Below, one piece after another: positions 1 to 7,178 of a stretch of DNA of 17,611 nt (position 1 is the first letter of the stretch; every line of letters begins with the position of its first letter). The stretch comes from an uncultured Selenomonadaceae bacterium. GTDB taxonomy: Bacteria; Bacillota; Negativicutes; Selenomonadales; Selenomonadaceae. The notes below the pieces were generated by a model. The model was given only the letters and a program-made list of their open reading frames with translations, made no database searches and was not told the DNA's origin. The position numbers were made by a program, and so were the translations under genes. The DNA lies in assembly GCA_905233325.1 (NCBI GenBank), contig CAJODU010000030.1, positions 1 through 17,611 on the forward strand, in the 5' to 3' direction.

Positions 1-650
1 AATCCGGGCGTATCAATTAAAAATCCGTCTGCAAAGGGTATCAACTCCGACACCCTTGTAGTATGGCGACCGCGCTTGATCTTTTCGCTGACATCGCCAA
101 CTTTGAGATTAAAACTTGAGTCAATCGCATTGAGAATTGACGACTTGCCAACACCGCTGGAACCTGTGAAGACTGTGGCATTATGTGACATTTGAGTTTT
201 GAGTTTGTCGATACCTTCACCAGTGACAGCAGACACGCGAATGATTTTGTAAAGGCTTTCATAATCATTGAGAAATTCATCTGCATTGTCGATTAGGTCG
301 ATTTTGTTGATACATATGATAATATTGCCTATCTGCGACCACTCGGCAAGAGTGATAAATCTATTCAAGAGAAGTCGGTTTAAATCCGGCGAGGCTGCAG
401 CGAAAGTCAAGATAACTTGATCTACATTCGCCACTGCGGGACGTTTGAGCATATTCCGACGAGGCTGGACACTCTCAATGACACCTGTGCCGTCGTCGAG
501 TTTACTGACCTCAACGAAGTCACCAGGACAGACGGCACTGCCGCTGCGCTTGTCACGTTTCATCAGTCCACGGAGCTTGCAAGGCAACAATTCACCTTCA
601 ACATCAACAAAGAAAAAACTGTTATAAAATTTGATAACCCTGCCTGTCAC
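1..650 (-). CDS. rsgA: Ribosome small-subunit-dependent GTPase RsgA (partial, 3' end outside window)
   Basis: RsgA is a circularly permuted GTPase that helps late maturation of the 30S subunit. The first 216 codons are present and the gene runs off the left edge. Translating the minus strand from GTG at 650 gives an N-terminal OB-fold (about 1-70), then GTPase motifs in permuted order: G4 NKID (115-118), G1 GSSGVGKS (163-170), the RHTT switch (about 195-198) and G3 DTPG (213-216). The C-terminal zinc domain lies outside the window. The GTG start is chosen because GGAG lies 7 nt upstream, whereas the nearby ATGs run into stops. It has its own promoter and lies downstream of the flagellar terminator, so it is probably not part of the flg operon. 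Identification is firm; only the missing end is unknown. Confidence 0.95.
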   Translation of the reverse strand, partial: MTGRVIKFYNSFFFVDVEGELLPCKLRGLMKRDKRSGSAVCPGDFVEVSKLDDGTGVIESVQPRRNMLKRPAVANVDQVILTFAAASPDLNRLLLNRFITLAEWSQIGNIIICINKIDLIDNADEFLNDYESLYKIIRVSAVTGEGIDKLKTQMSHNATVFTGSSGVGKSSILNAIDSSFNLKVGDVSEKIKRGRHTTRVSELIPFADGFLIDTPG

Positions 651-761
651 AACATCACTCCATAATTAATTAGCAACTACCCGAATAGCAGCAGAAAGTT
701 TTAACATCTTCAATTTTTATCAGTCTAAGTTGACAAGAGAACTTTCAATACTTTTAGAGTT

Positions 762-790
762 ATTTTAATGCAATCAAGGAAAAAAATCAA
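762..790 (-). promoter_or_regulatory. Sigma-A-type promoter for rsgA
   Basis: On the minus strand TTGATT (785-790) is separated by 17 nt from TAAAAT (762-767). It lies just past the flgJ terminator and would start RNA near 755, giving a leader of about 105 nt before the rsgA GTG. I see no strong structure in that leader. Confidence 0.5.
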
Positions 791-804
791 TACTTCACGC
801 AACG

Positions 805-839
805 AAAAATCCCAATCCTTCAAAAAGAATCGGGATTTT
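805..839 (-). terminator. Intrinsic terminator of the flagellar operon
   Basis: Stem arms 807-818 and 827-838 form 12 pairs (two G-U) around an 8-nt loop. On the minus strand the hairpin is followed by a short T run (804-809 region), 16 nt past the flgJ stop. On the plus strand TTTTGTTTT follows, so it could stop transcription in both directions. Confidence 0.75.
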
Positions 840-854
840 GTTTTACGATCTACA

Positions 855-1280
855 TTAATGTTGAGAAGATTTACTTGTCAACTGTTGGTAGATGAAGTCT
901 GCAAGCCCTATACCGCCGGACTTTGCCATCTCTTTGGTGAGTTCAGTGTGATACATATCCTGGTAAATCTCCATTGCGTTATCATCACCGAAAAGCTCAT
1001 CTTTCGGCACGGTCTTATACATCTCACCGTACATCATCTTCAAGAGGATAGCCTCAAGGTCAGTGCTTGCCTCTCTTATATCCTTGTTGCGTTGAGCAAT
1101 CTCCTCAGCCGTCATAACTTTAATATCTTTCTTTTTGGCATTGTCGATTTTAGCTGTGGCCTCGTCGAGGGTTGCTTGGAAGTCCGCCTCTTTGCTTATA
1201 ATATCGGCACCTTCGCTTGCGGTGTTGGTTGAAGAGGTACGCGGCAGAAGGTTATTCAATGCACTAACGTCCATACTCAT
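855..1280 (-). CDS. flgJ: Rod-binding protein FlgJ, scaffold domain only
   Basis: FlgJ is a periplasmic rod-assembly (rod cap/scaffold) protein. This 141-residue product has only the N-terminal rod-binding domain: after a polar leader (1-70), the helical core at about 68-135 shows the family pattern around LEAILLKMMYGEM and ends with GGIGLADFIYQQL. The C-terminal muramidase (glucosaminidase) half of enterobacterial FlgJ is absent, so another hydrolase must open the wall for the rod. The ATG at 1280 follows an AGGTGAT Shine-Dalgarno, 15 nt after the flgI stop. It is the last gene of the operon. The single-domain form is common outside enterics, so this is not a truncation event. Confidence 0.87.
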   Translation of the reverse strand: MSMDVSALNNLLPRTSSTNTASEGADIISKEADFQATLDEATAKIDNAKKKDIKVMTAEEIAQRNKDIREASTDLEAILLKMMYGEMYKTVPKDELFGDDNAMEIYQDMYHTELTKEMAKSGGIGLADFIYQQLTSKSSQH

Positions 1281-1295
1281 ATTATCACCTGCTTG

Positions 1296-2420
1296 TTATA
1301 TTATTTCTAATACGGCGTGAATTGCTCCGGCGGCTTTCATTGCCTGAAGGATTGATATGCAGTCTCTCGGTGTTGCACCGACGGCATTTAGCGCACCAAC
1401 TATATCACTGACACTGGTTGTTGCCGGCAGAACGATAGAATTTGATTTTTCTTCGTCAATTTCGGCATCTTCCGAAGTGGTGACTATTGTGGAGCCAAAT
1501 GAGAATGGGCTGGGCTGATTGGCATTCATGTAACGCTGTACTTTAATGGAAAGACCGCCTTGAGTGATTGCACATTCATCAACCGTGACATCACCGCCCA
1601 TGACGATAGTGCCTGTCCTCTCGCTGAAGACAACCTTTGCAACATTATCCGGCCTGATCGGAAGAGACTCAATCGTCGAGATAAAGCCGACCACATTACT
1701 GCGATAGCCCGGCGGTATTCTTATATCAACCCTGCCCGGATTGGCAGCTCTGGCAATGGCACCATATTGAAAGTAAGCCGCATTGATTGCATTTGCCACT
1801 CTTGTTGCCGTTGTGAAGTCAACCTGTGCAAGTGACAGAGACAACTGCCCATTCTTGCCGAGTTCGTCTTCAACTGTACGTTCGACTATTGCACCGTTGG
1901 GCGTTGTGCCGACGGTTGGAAAGTTCTTCTGTGCTCTATTGCCGCCGCCACCGTTGCCTACAACAAAACCACCCGTGGAGACAGGTCCCTGAGCGACGGC
2001 GTAAACTTCACCGTCAGCAGCAAGAAGAGGCGTCTGCAGAAGAGTGCCGCCTTGAATACTCTCAGCATTACCCATGGAACTGATTGTCACGTCGATTGTG
2101 TCGCCCTCTCTGACAAACGGCGGAAGAGTTGCCGTCACCATAACGGCGGCAACGTTATCAGTGTCCAAGTCAGCCGCATTGATTGTTATACCGAATCGCT
2201 CCAGCATTGACACCGTGGATTGAATCATCTGAACGGTATCATCATCGTCACCTGTACCGGGCAAGCCGACAACAAGACCATAACCCATGAGCTGGTTGCT
2301 GCGGACGCCCTGCACCTTCGCTATATCTTTGATCCTCGTTACCGCTGATTCTGCAAACACCGTCGAGGTGAAGAGCATCAGACAGCTCATTAAAGTCAAT
2401 ATGGCTACTATCTTTTTCAA
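1296..2420 (-). CDS. flgI: Flagellar P-ring protein FlgI
   Basis: FlgI polymerises in the periplasm into the P-ring, a bushing around the rod in the peptidoglycan layer. The product begins with a classic signal peptide (KK, a hydrophobic stretch, cleavage about after VFA near residue 22) and continues with the family hallmarks RIKDIAKVQGVRSNQLMGYG and LVVGLPGTGD. It has the usual full length (374 aa) and ends SILQAMKAAGAIHAVLEII. I place the start at TTG 2420, because GAGG (2432-2429) lies 8 nt upstream of it. The in-frame GTG at 2429 and ATG at 2426 are inside or too close to that Shine-Dalgarno; using the GTG would add three residues. It follows flgH closely and precedes flgJ by 15 nt. Confidence 0.95.
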   Translation of the reverse strand: MKKIVAILTLMSCLMLFTSTVFAESAVTRIKDIAKVQGVRSNQLMGYGLVVGLPGTGDDDDTVQMIQSTVSMLERFGITINAADLDTDNVAAVMVTATLPPFVREGDTIDVTISSMGNAESIQGGTLLQTPLLAADGEVYAVAQGPVSTGGFVVGNGGGGNRAQKNFPTVGTTPNGAIVERTVEDELGKNGQLSLSLAQVDFTTATRVANAINAAYFQYGAIARAANPGRVDIRIPPGYRSNVVGFISTIESLPIRPDNVAKVVFSERTGTIVMGGDVTVDECAITQGGLSIKVQRYMNANQPSPFSFGSTIVTTSEDAEIDEEKSNSIVLPATTSVSDIVGALNAVGATPRDCISILQAMKAAGAIHAVLEII

Positions 2421-2443
2421 AATCATCACCTCGCGAATTGGAA

Positions 2444-3028
2444 TCAGAACAGAATATTAAATACCTGCGTGAGGATACCTTGACGCTGTTTTGCGTTGAG
2501 AGGTCCTTTGCCGTCAAACTTCAACGTAGCATCAGCCACCCTGTTGGAGGAGACTGTATTATTCCTCGTTACGTCATCGCGTCTGACTATTCCCCTGATT
2601 GTGATCTTGTGTTCGTCACGATTCTGCCAAATAGATTGAGTACCCTCGACCACCATATTGCCATTCGGCAAGACCTCAACGACAGTTACAGTCACGTTGC
2701 CGGTGAAACTGTTGGTATCGGTTGCACTGCCCTGTGCCGAGAAGTTGTCGGAACCGCTTGCTGTGGCGGCGGCGAGAAAGTGGAATATACCTGTGCCGGC
2801 TCCAAGATTGACATTACCTGACTTTGAATTACTGCGAGTTTTGCTTGCTGTTTGTGATGTGCTTTCGTTGATAACGATTGTCAAGATATCGCCGACATCT
2901 CTTGCCTTACGATCGGAATAAATAGACCAGCCGGTGCCGTCCCGCCAGAGACTCCTCGCCTCAGTACTCTGTCCGAAACAAGTCAATAAAACACCAAAAA
3001 TGGCAATAACTGCCAATATCCTCTTCAC
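2444..3028 (-). CDS. flgH: Flagellar L-ring protein FlgH
   Basis: FlgH forms the outer-membrane L-ring, so its presence implies a diderm envelope. The 194-residue product has an N-terminal signal (1 to about 24), then the family core: SLWRDGTGWSIYSDRKARDVGDI, INESTSQTASKTR and the C-terminal VEVLPNGNMVVEGTQSI with IRGIVRRDDV. FlgH is usually a lipoprotein, but the only cysteine in the signal region is in the context LLTC, with Thr before Cys, which is a poor lipobox; cleavage by signal peptidase I after STEA looks as likely. The GTG start at 3028 sits behind a near-perfect GGAGGTGAT. It lies 33 nt after flgA, and flgI follows at once. Confidence 0.95.
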   Translation of the reverse strand: MKRILAVIAIFGVLLTCFGQSTEARSLWRDGTGWSIYSDRKARDVGDILTIVINESTSQTASKTRSNSKSGNVNLGAGTGIFHFLAAATASGSDNFSAQGSATDTNSFTGNVTVTVVEVLPNGNMVVEGTQSIWQNRDEHKITIRGIVRRDDVTRNNTVSSNRVADATLKFDGKGPLNAKQRQGILTQVFNILF

Positions 3029-3061
3029 GGAATCACCTCCGATTCATGCAGAAAAACTGCA

Positions 3062-3820
3062 CTAATATATAACCTCAACTGTTTGACCATCGATTACTCT
3101 GCCGGTGACGATCTTTCCACTGGATTCATTCTTTACCTTGATCAACTCACCGACGCGTCCTCTATTCATCGCTATTCCCTTAGCTGAAGCCTCAATTCCG
3201 TGATACCTTACTCTCAACCTCACAGGCTGGTTTGCCACAACCACCATTGCCGTCCTGAACATATTGATTGTAACAGGTGAGCCTGCCCTTATCATTTGGG
3301 ACGGCACTAAATTCCTTATCAGTGAGAAATCCTTTATATAGTCCGTTCGACCGTCGACAATGATCTCATCTTGACGAAAATCTGCTGCATTGATTGTACT
3401 GTCAAACTTCAAATCATGCGTCGCAACAAGCACAACGTCATAAATTCTCACTTTTACAGTATAACTTAATGTTTTACAAATTCGACCGTCAACGCGAAAC
3501 CTTGCAATCACACTTGTCATTCCCGCGTAATTAACACGACCCGGCATTTCTACCTCTATGCTGGCCATACCGTCAGGAATAACAACATTTTGTAATTGAT
3601 GAAAAAAGTGAATATCTCGACGGCGCATATCACCGCGATCATTCAGTATCATGTCTATTTTATTGATTGTTGCCGCTTCAATATCTCGCCCGCTGATAAC
3701 TTGAGCACCGACTGATGTCGGTATTGCCATCAATAGAAAAAGCAGAAATACCAAAACTTTAACATTAAATATACCAAATACCAATCCATGCTCAAGTATC
3801 TTCAATCTTGTTTTCTGCAT
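3062..3820 (-). CDS. flgA: P-ring assembly chaperone FlgA (SAF domain)
   Basis: FlgA is a periplasmic chaperone that binds FlgI and promotes P-ring assembly. The 252-residue product has a hydrophobic export segment (about 22-38, VLVFLLFLLMAIPTSVGA) after an unusually long N-terminal leader, a family core, and a C-terminal SAF/FlgA domain with INAADFRQDEI, RNLVPSQMIRAGSPV and the end pattern GELIKVKNESSGKIVTGRVI. No clear Shine-Dalgarno precedes ATG 3820. An internal TTG about 12 codons later would give a more usual signal peptide, so the exact start is open. It sits between flgG and flgH, as in several non-enteric diderms, and is not separate as in enterics. Confidence 0.9.
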   Translation of the reverse strand: MQKTRLKILEHGLVFGIFNVKVLVFLLFLLMAIPTSVGAQVISGRDIEAATINKIDMILNDRGDMRRRDIHFFHQLQNVVIPDGMASIEVEMPGRVNYAGMTSVIARFRVDGRICKTLSYTVKVRIYDVVLVATHDLKFDSTINAADFRQDEIIVDGRTDYIKDFSLIRNLVPSQMIRAGSPVTINMFRTAMVVVANQPVRLRVRYHGIEASAKGIAMNRGRVGELIKVKNESSGKIVTGRVIDGQTVEVIY

Positions 3821-3845
3821 TCCGCATCACAAACTTTTAATTACA

Positions 3846-4640
3846 TTATCTCTTGAGACCGTTTGCTATTTCAAGCATAGAATCTGAAGTGGTAATTGCC
3901 TTTGAGTTGGACTCGTAAGCACGCTGGGCAATAATCATGTTGACCATTTCCTCAACAACCTGCACGCCGCTCATCTCAATGGTTCCTTGAGCCAATGAGT
4001 TGCTCTCGCCCGTTGCATTGAGATCAACTTGGACAGCATTGCCGCTGGCCGCATTCTCGCGGAACAAGTTTTTACCGATTGAAGTCAAGCCTTCAGGATT
4101 AATAAAGCGGTAAATTTGAATTGTGCCGACTTGGTTGGTTGCACCGCTCTCGTCAGTGTAGGAGACTGTGCCGTCTTGAGCAATGACTATTGAATCGTGT
4201 GAAATACCCGTCGGGAAGGTGATAGGACCGTTGACAGTATAACCGTCCGTTGTCAGAAGATTGCCTTCACTGTCGATTTTGAAACTGCCGTCACGAGTAT
4301 AAGCGAGATCGCCGCTTGGAAGTTGAATTTGGAAGAAACCGTCACCTTGAATACCGACATCTGTGGATTTTTCAGTAGTTTGAAGAGGTCCTTGCGTGAA
4401 GACGCGGTGAGTTGCTGCTACTCTGACACCCAGACCGACCTGCTTGCCTTGCGGATAAGTGGTTGATGCACTGGAATTACCGCCGGAATCTCTCAAAGTT
4501 TGATACAAAAGGTCTTGAAATTCTGCTCTAACCTTTTTATTGCCGTAAGTATCGACGTTAGCCAAGTTATGTGCTACTATGTCCATATTTGTCTGCTGTG
4601 CAATCATACCTGAGGCAGCAGACCAAAGTGATCTCATCAT
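3846..4640 (-). CDS. flgG: Flagellar distal rod protein FlgG
   Basis: FlgG builds the distal rod that crosses the periplasm through the P- and L-rings. The 264-residue product begins MMRSLWSAASGMIAQQ, typical of FlgG, and has the axial-protein N-terminal motif as NLANVDTYGNKK, where the usual aromatic before KK is Asn. It has the EFQDLLYQTL segment that distinguishes FlgG from other rod proteins, a central GDGFFQIQLPSGDLAYTRDG block, and the C-terminal coiled coil ending AYESNSKAITTSDSMLEIA. Exported by the type III flagellar apparatus, it carries no cleavable signal. GGAGG lies 9 nt before the first ATG. It is separated from flgF by 114 nt that may hold an internal promoter, and is followed 25 nt later by flgA. 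Confidence 0.96.
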   Translation of the reverse strand: MMRSLWSAASGMIAQQTNMDIVAHNLANVDTYGNKKVRAEFQDLLYQTLRDSGGNSSASTTYPQGKQVGLGVRVAATHRVFTQGPLQTTEKSTDVGIQGDGFFQIQLPSGDLAYTRDGSFKIDSEGNLLTTDGYTVNGPITFPTGISHDSIVIAQDGTVSYTDESGATNQVGTIQIYRFINPEGLTSIGKNLFRENAASGNAVQVDLNATGESNSLAQGTIEMSGVQVVEEMVNMIIAQRAYESNSKAITTSDSMLEIANGLKR

Positions 4641-4698
4641 GATAATTTTCCTCCTACATATATAGCTAAAACTTCCGTGTCAATCATTCCTATAATAT

Positions 4699-4727
4699 CT
4701 ATCGTCAAAATTGTTGCAAAACTTAAG
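4699..4727 (-). promoter_or_regulatory. Possible sigma-28 (flagellar) promoter upstream of flgG
   Basis: On the minus strand TTAAGTTT (from 4726) and GACGATAG (4706-4699) resemble the sigma-28/SigD elements TAAA-GTTT and GCCGATAA with about 12 nt between them. There are one or two mismatches in each half. The sites lie in the 114-nt gap between flgF and flgG, about 60 nt before the flgG ATG. A weaker sigma-A reading (TTGCAA-17-ATTATA) overlaps it, so the assignment is tentative. Confidence 0.25.
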
Positions 4728-4754
4728 GGCAGATTGACAAATTTATAAATAGAC

Positions 4755-5687
4755 TTAACCTACAGAACCGACTTCAGTGACAGACTTTTCCAGCATGGTA
4801 TCTTGAGTTGAGACAGCTTTTGCATTTGCCTCATACATTCTGTGGTTATGAATGAGTTCCACCATCTCGCGGACGATTTGAACATTTGACTTCTCAAGAG
4901 CACCCTGCACTATAACCGCGTTGGAGGCTTGAGGCTGGGCAATATTGCCATCAGCGTCTGCAACGGCGTAAAAGAGATTGTCACCCTGCTTTTGAAGTGC
5001 AAGTCTGTCATCAAAACTGACAAGCTGAATCTGTGCAATTAGCTGACGAGTCCTTTGATTGCCGGTTGTTATAGTCTGTACAGGGTCTTCTTCATAAGGT
5101 TCAACATCATTGCCCTTGACGTAAATGCCGCCATCATCAGTGACAATAATATCCTTGTTGAACATATCACGCGGAATCTGGACGGGCTGCCCTTGTGCAT
5201 CAAGAAGGTTGTAGCCGCGAATATCCTGGATAAAGCCTTGAGGATTTCTGAAGAAAGCACCGTTGCGAGTACCTTCGGGACTTTGAATCGTGAAGAAACC
5301 GTCACCCGCGATTGCAAGGTCAAGCTCATTGCCGGTTGTTTCAAGAGGACCTTGAGTATAATCAACAGCGACTTCATCAATAAAATCACCAAGACCCAGC
5401 TTGCCGATATTCGGACGGTAGAATGGATCGGCAGAAAAGCCCCTAAACCGCGTCACATCAATGGTGTTGGTGTTGAGATCAGTCTGAGAGTTTGGCTCCA
5501 TGCCTACAAGACCGCCATCTTCGTGGTCGTAGTATCGACGAATAAGCATAGCATTAAATTCTCTATGTATGGCTTTGTCGTGCTTGTATCCTGTCGTTGC
5601 GGCGTTTGCTAAGTTATTTGCTATAACGTCGGTTCGTTTTTGTTCCGTTACCATTCCTGATGCGGCTGTGAACAATCCTCTCCACAT
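4755..5687 (-). CDS. flgF: Flagellar basal-body rod protein FlgF
   Basis: FlgF is a proximal-rod protein of the flagellar basal body, exported by the flagellar type III system. The product starts MWRGLFTAASGM with the axial motif NNLANAATTGYK, has the central TQGPLETTGNELDLAIAGDG segment shared by FlgF and FlgG, and ends with a helical part EMVELIHNHRMYEANAKAVS typical of rod proteins. At 310 residues it is longer than the usual roughly 250-residue FlgF; the extra length is in the central region. ATG 5687 follows GAGGAGG by 8 nt. It is the first gene of the rod/ring operon, and the order FlgF then FlgG supports FlgF over a second FlgG. Confidence 0.92.
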   Translation of the reverse strand: MWRGLFTAASGMVTEQKRTDVIANNLANAATTGYKHDKAIHREFNAMLIRRYYDHEDGGLVGMEPNSQTDLNTNTIDVTRFRGFSADPFYRPNIGKLGLGDFIDEVAVDYTQGPLETTGNELDLAIAGDGFFTIQSPEGTRNGAFFRNPQGFIQDIRGYNLLDAQGQPVQIPRDMFNKDIIVTDDGGIYVKGNDVEPYEEDPVQTITTGNQRTRQLIAQIQLVSFDDRLALQKQGDNLFYAVADADGNIAQPQASNAVIVQGALEKSNVQIVREMVELIHNHRMYEANAKAVSTQDTMLEKSVTEVGSVG

Positions 5688-5724
5688 GTAAGGTGCCTCC
5701 TCGTTTCCACATTACTAATCAAAT

Positions 5725-5752
5725 ATATTAACACTTTCGACAATGCAATCAA
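5725..5752 (-). promoter_or_regulatory. Sigma-A-type promoter of the flgFGAHIJ operon
   Basis: On the minus strand TTGATT (5747-5752) lies 16 nt from TAATAT (5725-5730), which would start RNA near 5718, about 30 nt before flgF. A second candidate, the extended -10 TGATATAAT (5787-5795), lies just past the DUF192 stop and has no clear -35. Confidence 0.45.
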
Positions 5753-5787
5753 AAATCCTGCTCACAGCTTTAAATAAATTGTGAACA
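5751..5787 (-). terminator. Weak candidate terminator after the DUF192 gene
   Basis: Arms 5759-5766 and 5780-5787 form 8 pairs (one G-U) around a 13-nt loop. On the minus strand a five-T run (5751-5755) follows after a short gap. It overlaps the flgF promoter -35 region. The stem is AT-rich and the loop large, so efficiency is doubtful. Confidence 0.35.
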
Positions 5788-5802
5788 TTATATCATATTC
5801 AT

Positions 5803-6135
5803 TCACTTGATTACTTGATTTACTTTTAAATGCAAACGTTCTGCTTCTCCACTTTTGAGTTCAAGGACAGAATGAGCTCCTGCACACATCGAAACGCCGA
5901 TCCACGGGCGAAGGTTGCGGACAATCTTCAAAATCCTATAACCCTTGCTCAGATATACAACATCAATGGCAAACCGCATGAACATCATATGCACACTGCT
6001 GCACGGTGCAATTAATAAACCGCGTCCCTTTGCAAGATTTTCTCGTAACATCAAACCGCGAAATCGAGTAAAAAAATTGTCTGCTATGTCCACGTCTAAA
6101 GTATTTCCGTTAATATTAAATCGCTGTCTCTTCAT
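5803..6135 (-). CDS. DUF192 family protein
   Basis: This is a small protein of the DUF192 family, whose role is not established. The 110-residue product shows the family signature in order: FRGLMLRENL (25-34), GLLIAPCSSVHMMFMRFAID (39-58), then a hydrophobic VVYLSKGYRI, and near the end SVLELKSGEAER (89-100). Many family members have a signal or lipid anchor; this one has none and is probably cytoplasmic. I use ATG 6135 because AGGA lies 9 nt upstream. The in-frame ATG at 6153 has no Shine-Dalgarno and lies only about 5 nt from the predicted transcription start. It is divergent from ribF and upstream of flgF. Confidence 0.8.
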   Translation of the reverse strand: MKRQRFNINGNTLDVDIADNFFTRFRGLMLRENLAKGRGLLIAPCSSVHMMFMRFAIDVVYLSKGYRILKIVRNLRPWIGVSMCAGAHSVLELKSGEAERLHLKVNQVIK

Positions 6136-6164
6136 ATCGCCTGTTCCTAACATCTTTTTGATAT

Positions 6165-6193
6165 ATTTTATTAGAATCTTGCGGTAAAGTCAA
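6165..6193 (-). promoter_or_regulatory. Sigma-A promoter for the DUF192 gene
   Basis: TTGACT (6188-6193) and TAAAAT (6165-6170) on the minus strand are separated by 17 nt. RNA would start near 6158, leaving a 23-nt leader before ATG 6135. It lies back to back with the ribF promoter. Confidence 0.6.
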
Positions 6194-6196
6194 TGG

Positions 6197-6225
6197 TTGA
6201 CATTATCATAATTGAGTAATAAAAT
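6197..6225 (+). promoter_or_regulatory. Sigma-A promoter for ribF
   Basis: A consensus TTGACA (6197-6202) is separated by 17 nt from TAAAAT (6220-6225). RNA would start near 6232, giving a leader of about 23 nt. That leader is too short for an FMN riboswitch, and none is visible. Confidence 0.65.
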
Positions 6226-6254
6226 AAGCTCAATAAATGATTTGAAGTGAGCAT

Positions 6255-7178
6255 ATGGAAGTATACAAAAAATTATCTGAATTGACGAAAAAATATCCCA
6301 ACCCTGCCGTCGCAATGGGAATGTTTGACGGTGTGCACGTCGGTCACGCCTCTATAATCAGTCGTGCCGTGGAACTTGCAAAGCTCAACAAAGGCACGGC
6401 AATGGTTTTGACTTTCTCCAATCACCCGTTATCTGTATTGACACCAGAAAAAATGCCGCTGATGATCGGCAACAGGACACTTCGTCGAAGTATAGTTGAA
6501 TCACTCGGAATTGAAGTAATGATTGAGTTACCATTCAGCAAGGAATTTTCCAAAATCTCTCCTGAAGATTTTTTGACTCTCTTGGAAGAAAAGGTGGCTC
6601 CTCAATATGTGGTCACCGGTCAAAATTTCACTTTTGGAAGATTTGGCAAGGGCAACGGGCGTCTGCTGATTCGTGAAGGTGAGCATTATGGCTTTAAGGC
6701 GGAGATCTGCCCGACGGTGACGGTTGACAGGAAGACAGTCAGCAGTACAAGGATTCGCGAACTCATTGCAAGCGGCGACCTTGAAAATGTCAATAAACTT
6801 CTGGGACGGCCGTTCAATTACATCTCCAAGGTTGTCCACGGAGACAGGAGAGGCCGCAAGCTGGGCTTTCCGACGGCTAACCTTGAGATTGAAAACTATC
6901 GTGCGATGCTGCCTAATGGTGCTTACGCCGTCAGTGTTCGCGTCGCCGGTGTCGATTATTGCGGAATAGCCAACATTGGCGATAATCCGACCTTCAACGT
7001 AAACGATCGCCGCCTTGAGGTCTACATTCACGACTTTAACGACAACCTTTACGGTCAAGATATTGCCGTCAGTTTTCTGGAAAAACTCAGAGACGAGCAA
7101 AAATTTCAATCTGTTGATGATCTCGTCAATCAGCTTCGTCAAGATTTGCAGCGTGCCTTGTCAATTCGGAAAAACTAA
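6255..7178 (+). CDS. ribF: Bifunctional riboflavin kinase / FAD synthetase RibF
   Basis: RibF phosphorylates riboflavin to FMN and adenylylates FMN to FAD in the cytoplasm. The 307-residue length is normal. The N-terminal FAD-synthetase (nucleotidyltransferase) half has GMFDGVHVGH (22-31), TFSNHP (53-58), NFTFGRFGKGN (124-134) and SSTRIREL (163-170). The C-terminal flavokinase half has GRKLGFPTANL (200-210), with the PTAN metal/ATP motif, then NIGDNPTF (240-247) and LEVYIHDF (254-261) with the catalytic Glu at about 255. ATG 6255 follows AAGTGA. It is monocistronic from its own promoter, and its last 18 nt overlap the 3' end of rlmD on the other strand. Confidence 0.97.
   Translation: MEVYKKLSELTKKYPNPAVAMGMFDGVHVGHASIISRAVELAKLNKGTAMVLTFSNHPLSVLTPEKMPLMIGNRTLRRSIVESLGIEVMIELPFSKEFSKISPEDFLTLLEEKVAPQYVVTGQNFTFGRFGKGNGRLLIREGEHYGFKAEICPTVTVDRKTVSSTRIRELIASGDLENVNKLLGRPFNYISKVVHGDRRGRKLGFPTANLEIENYRAMLPNGAYAVSVRVAGVDYCGIANIGDNPTFNVNDRRLEVYIHDFNDNLYGQDIAVSFLEKLRDEQKFQSVDDLVNQLRQDLQRALSIRKN

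Noticed and set aside
768..1232. Plus-strand 154-codon open frame opposite flgJ
   Set aside because: It mirrors the flgJ coding strand, has no Shine-Dalgarno and its product is low-quality, hydrophobic and Cys-rich with no family resemblance.
3047..3061. Perfect small palindrome TGCAG-AAAAA-CTGCA between flgA and flgH
   Set aside because: Only a 5-bp stem and no T run after it on the minus strand; too weak for a terminator, at most an RNA processing site.
4655..4683. TTGACA-17-TATGTA promoter-like match just upstream of flgG (minus)
   Set aside because: Transcription would begin near 4648, after the GGAGG Shine-Dalgarno of flgG, so the RNA could not be translated normally; likely chance.
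5055..5612. Plus-strand 185-codon open frame opposite flgF
   Set aside because: Antisense shadow of a well-supported flagellar gene; no promoter or ribosome site.
6226..6254. Searched for an FMN riboswitch before ribF
   Set aside because: The predicted leader is about 23 nt and lacks any conserved riboswitch core.
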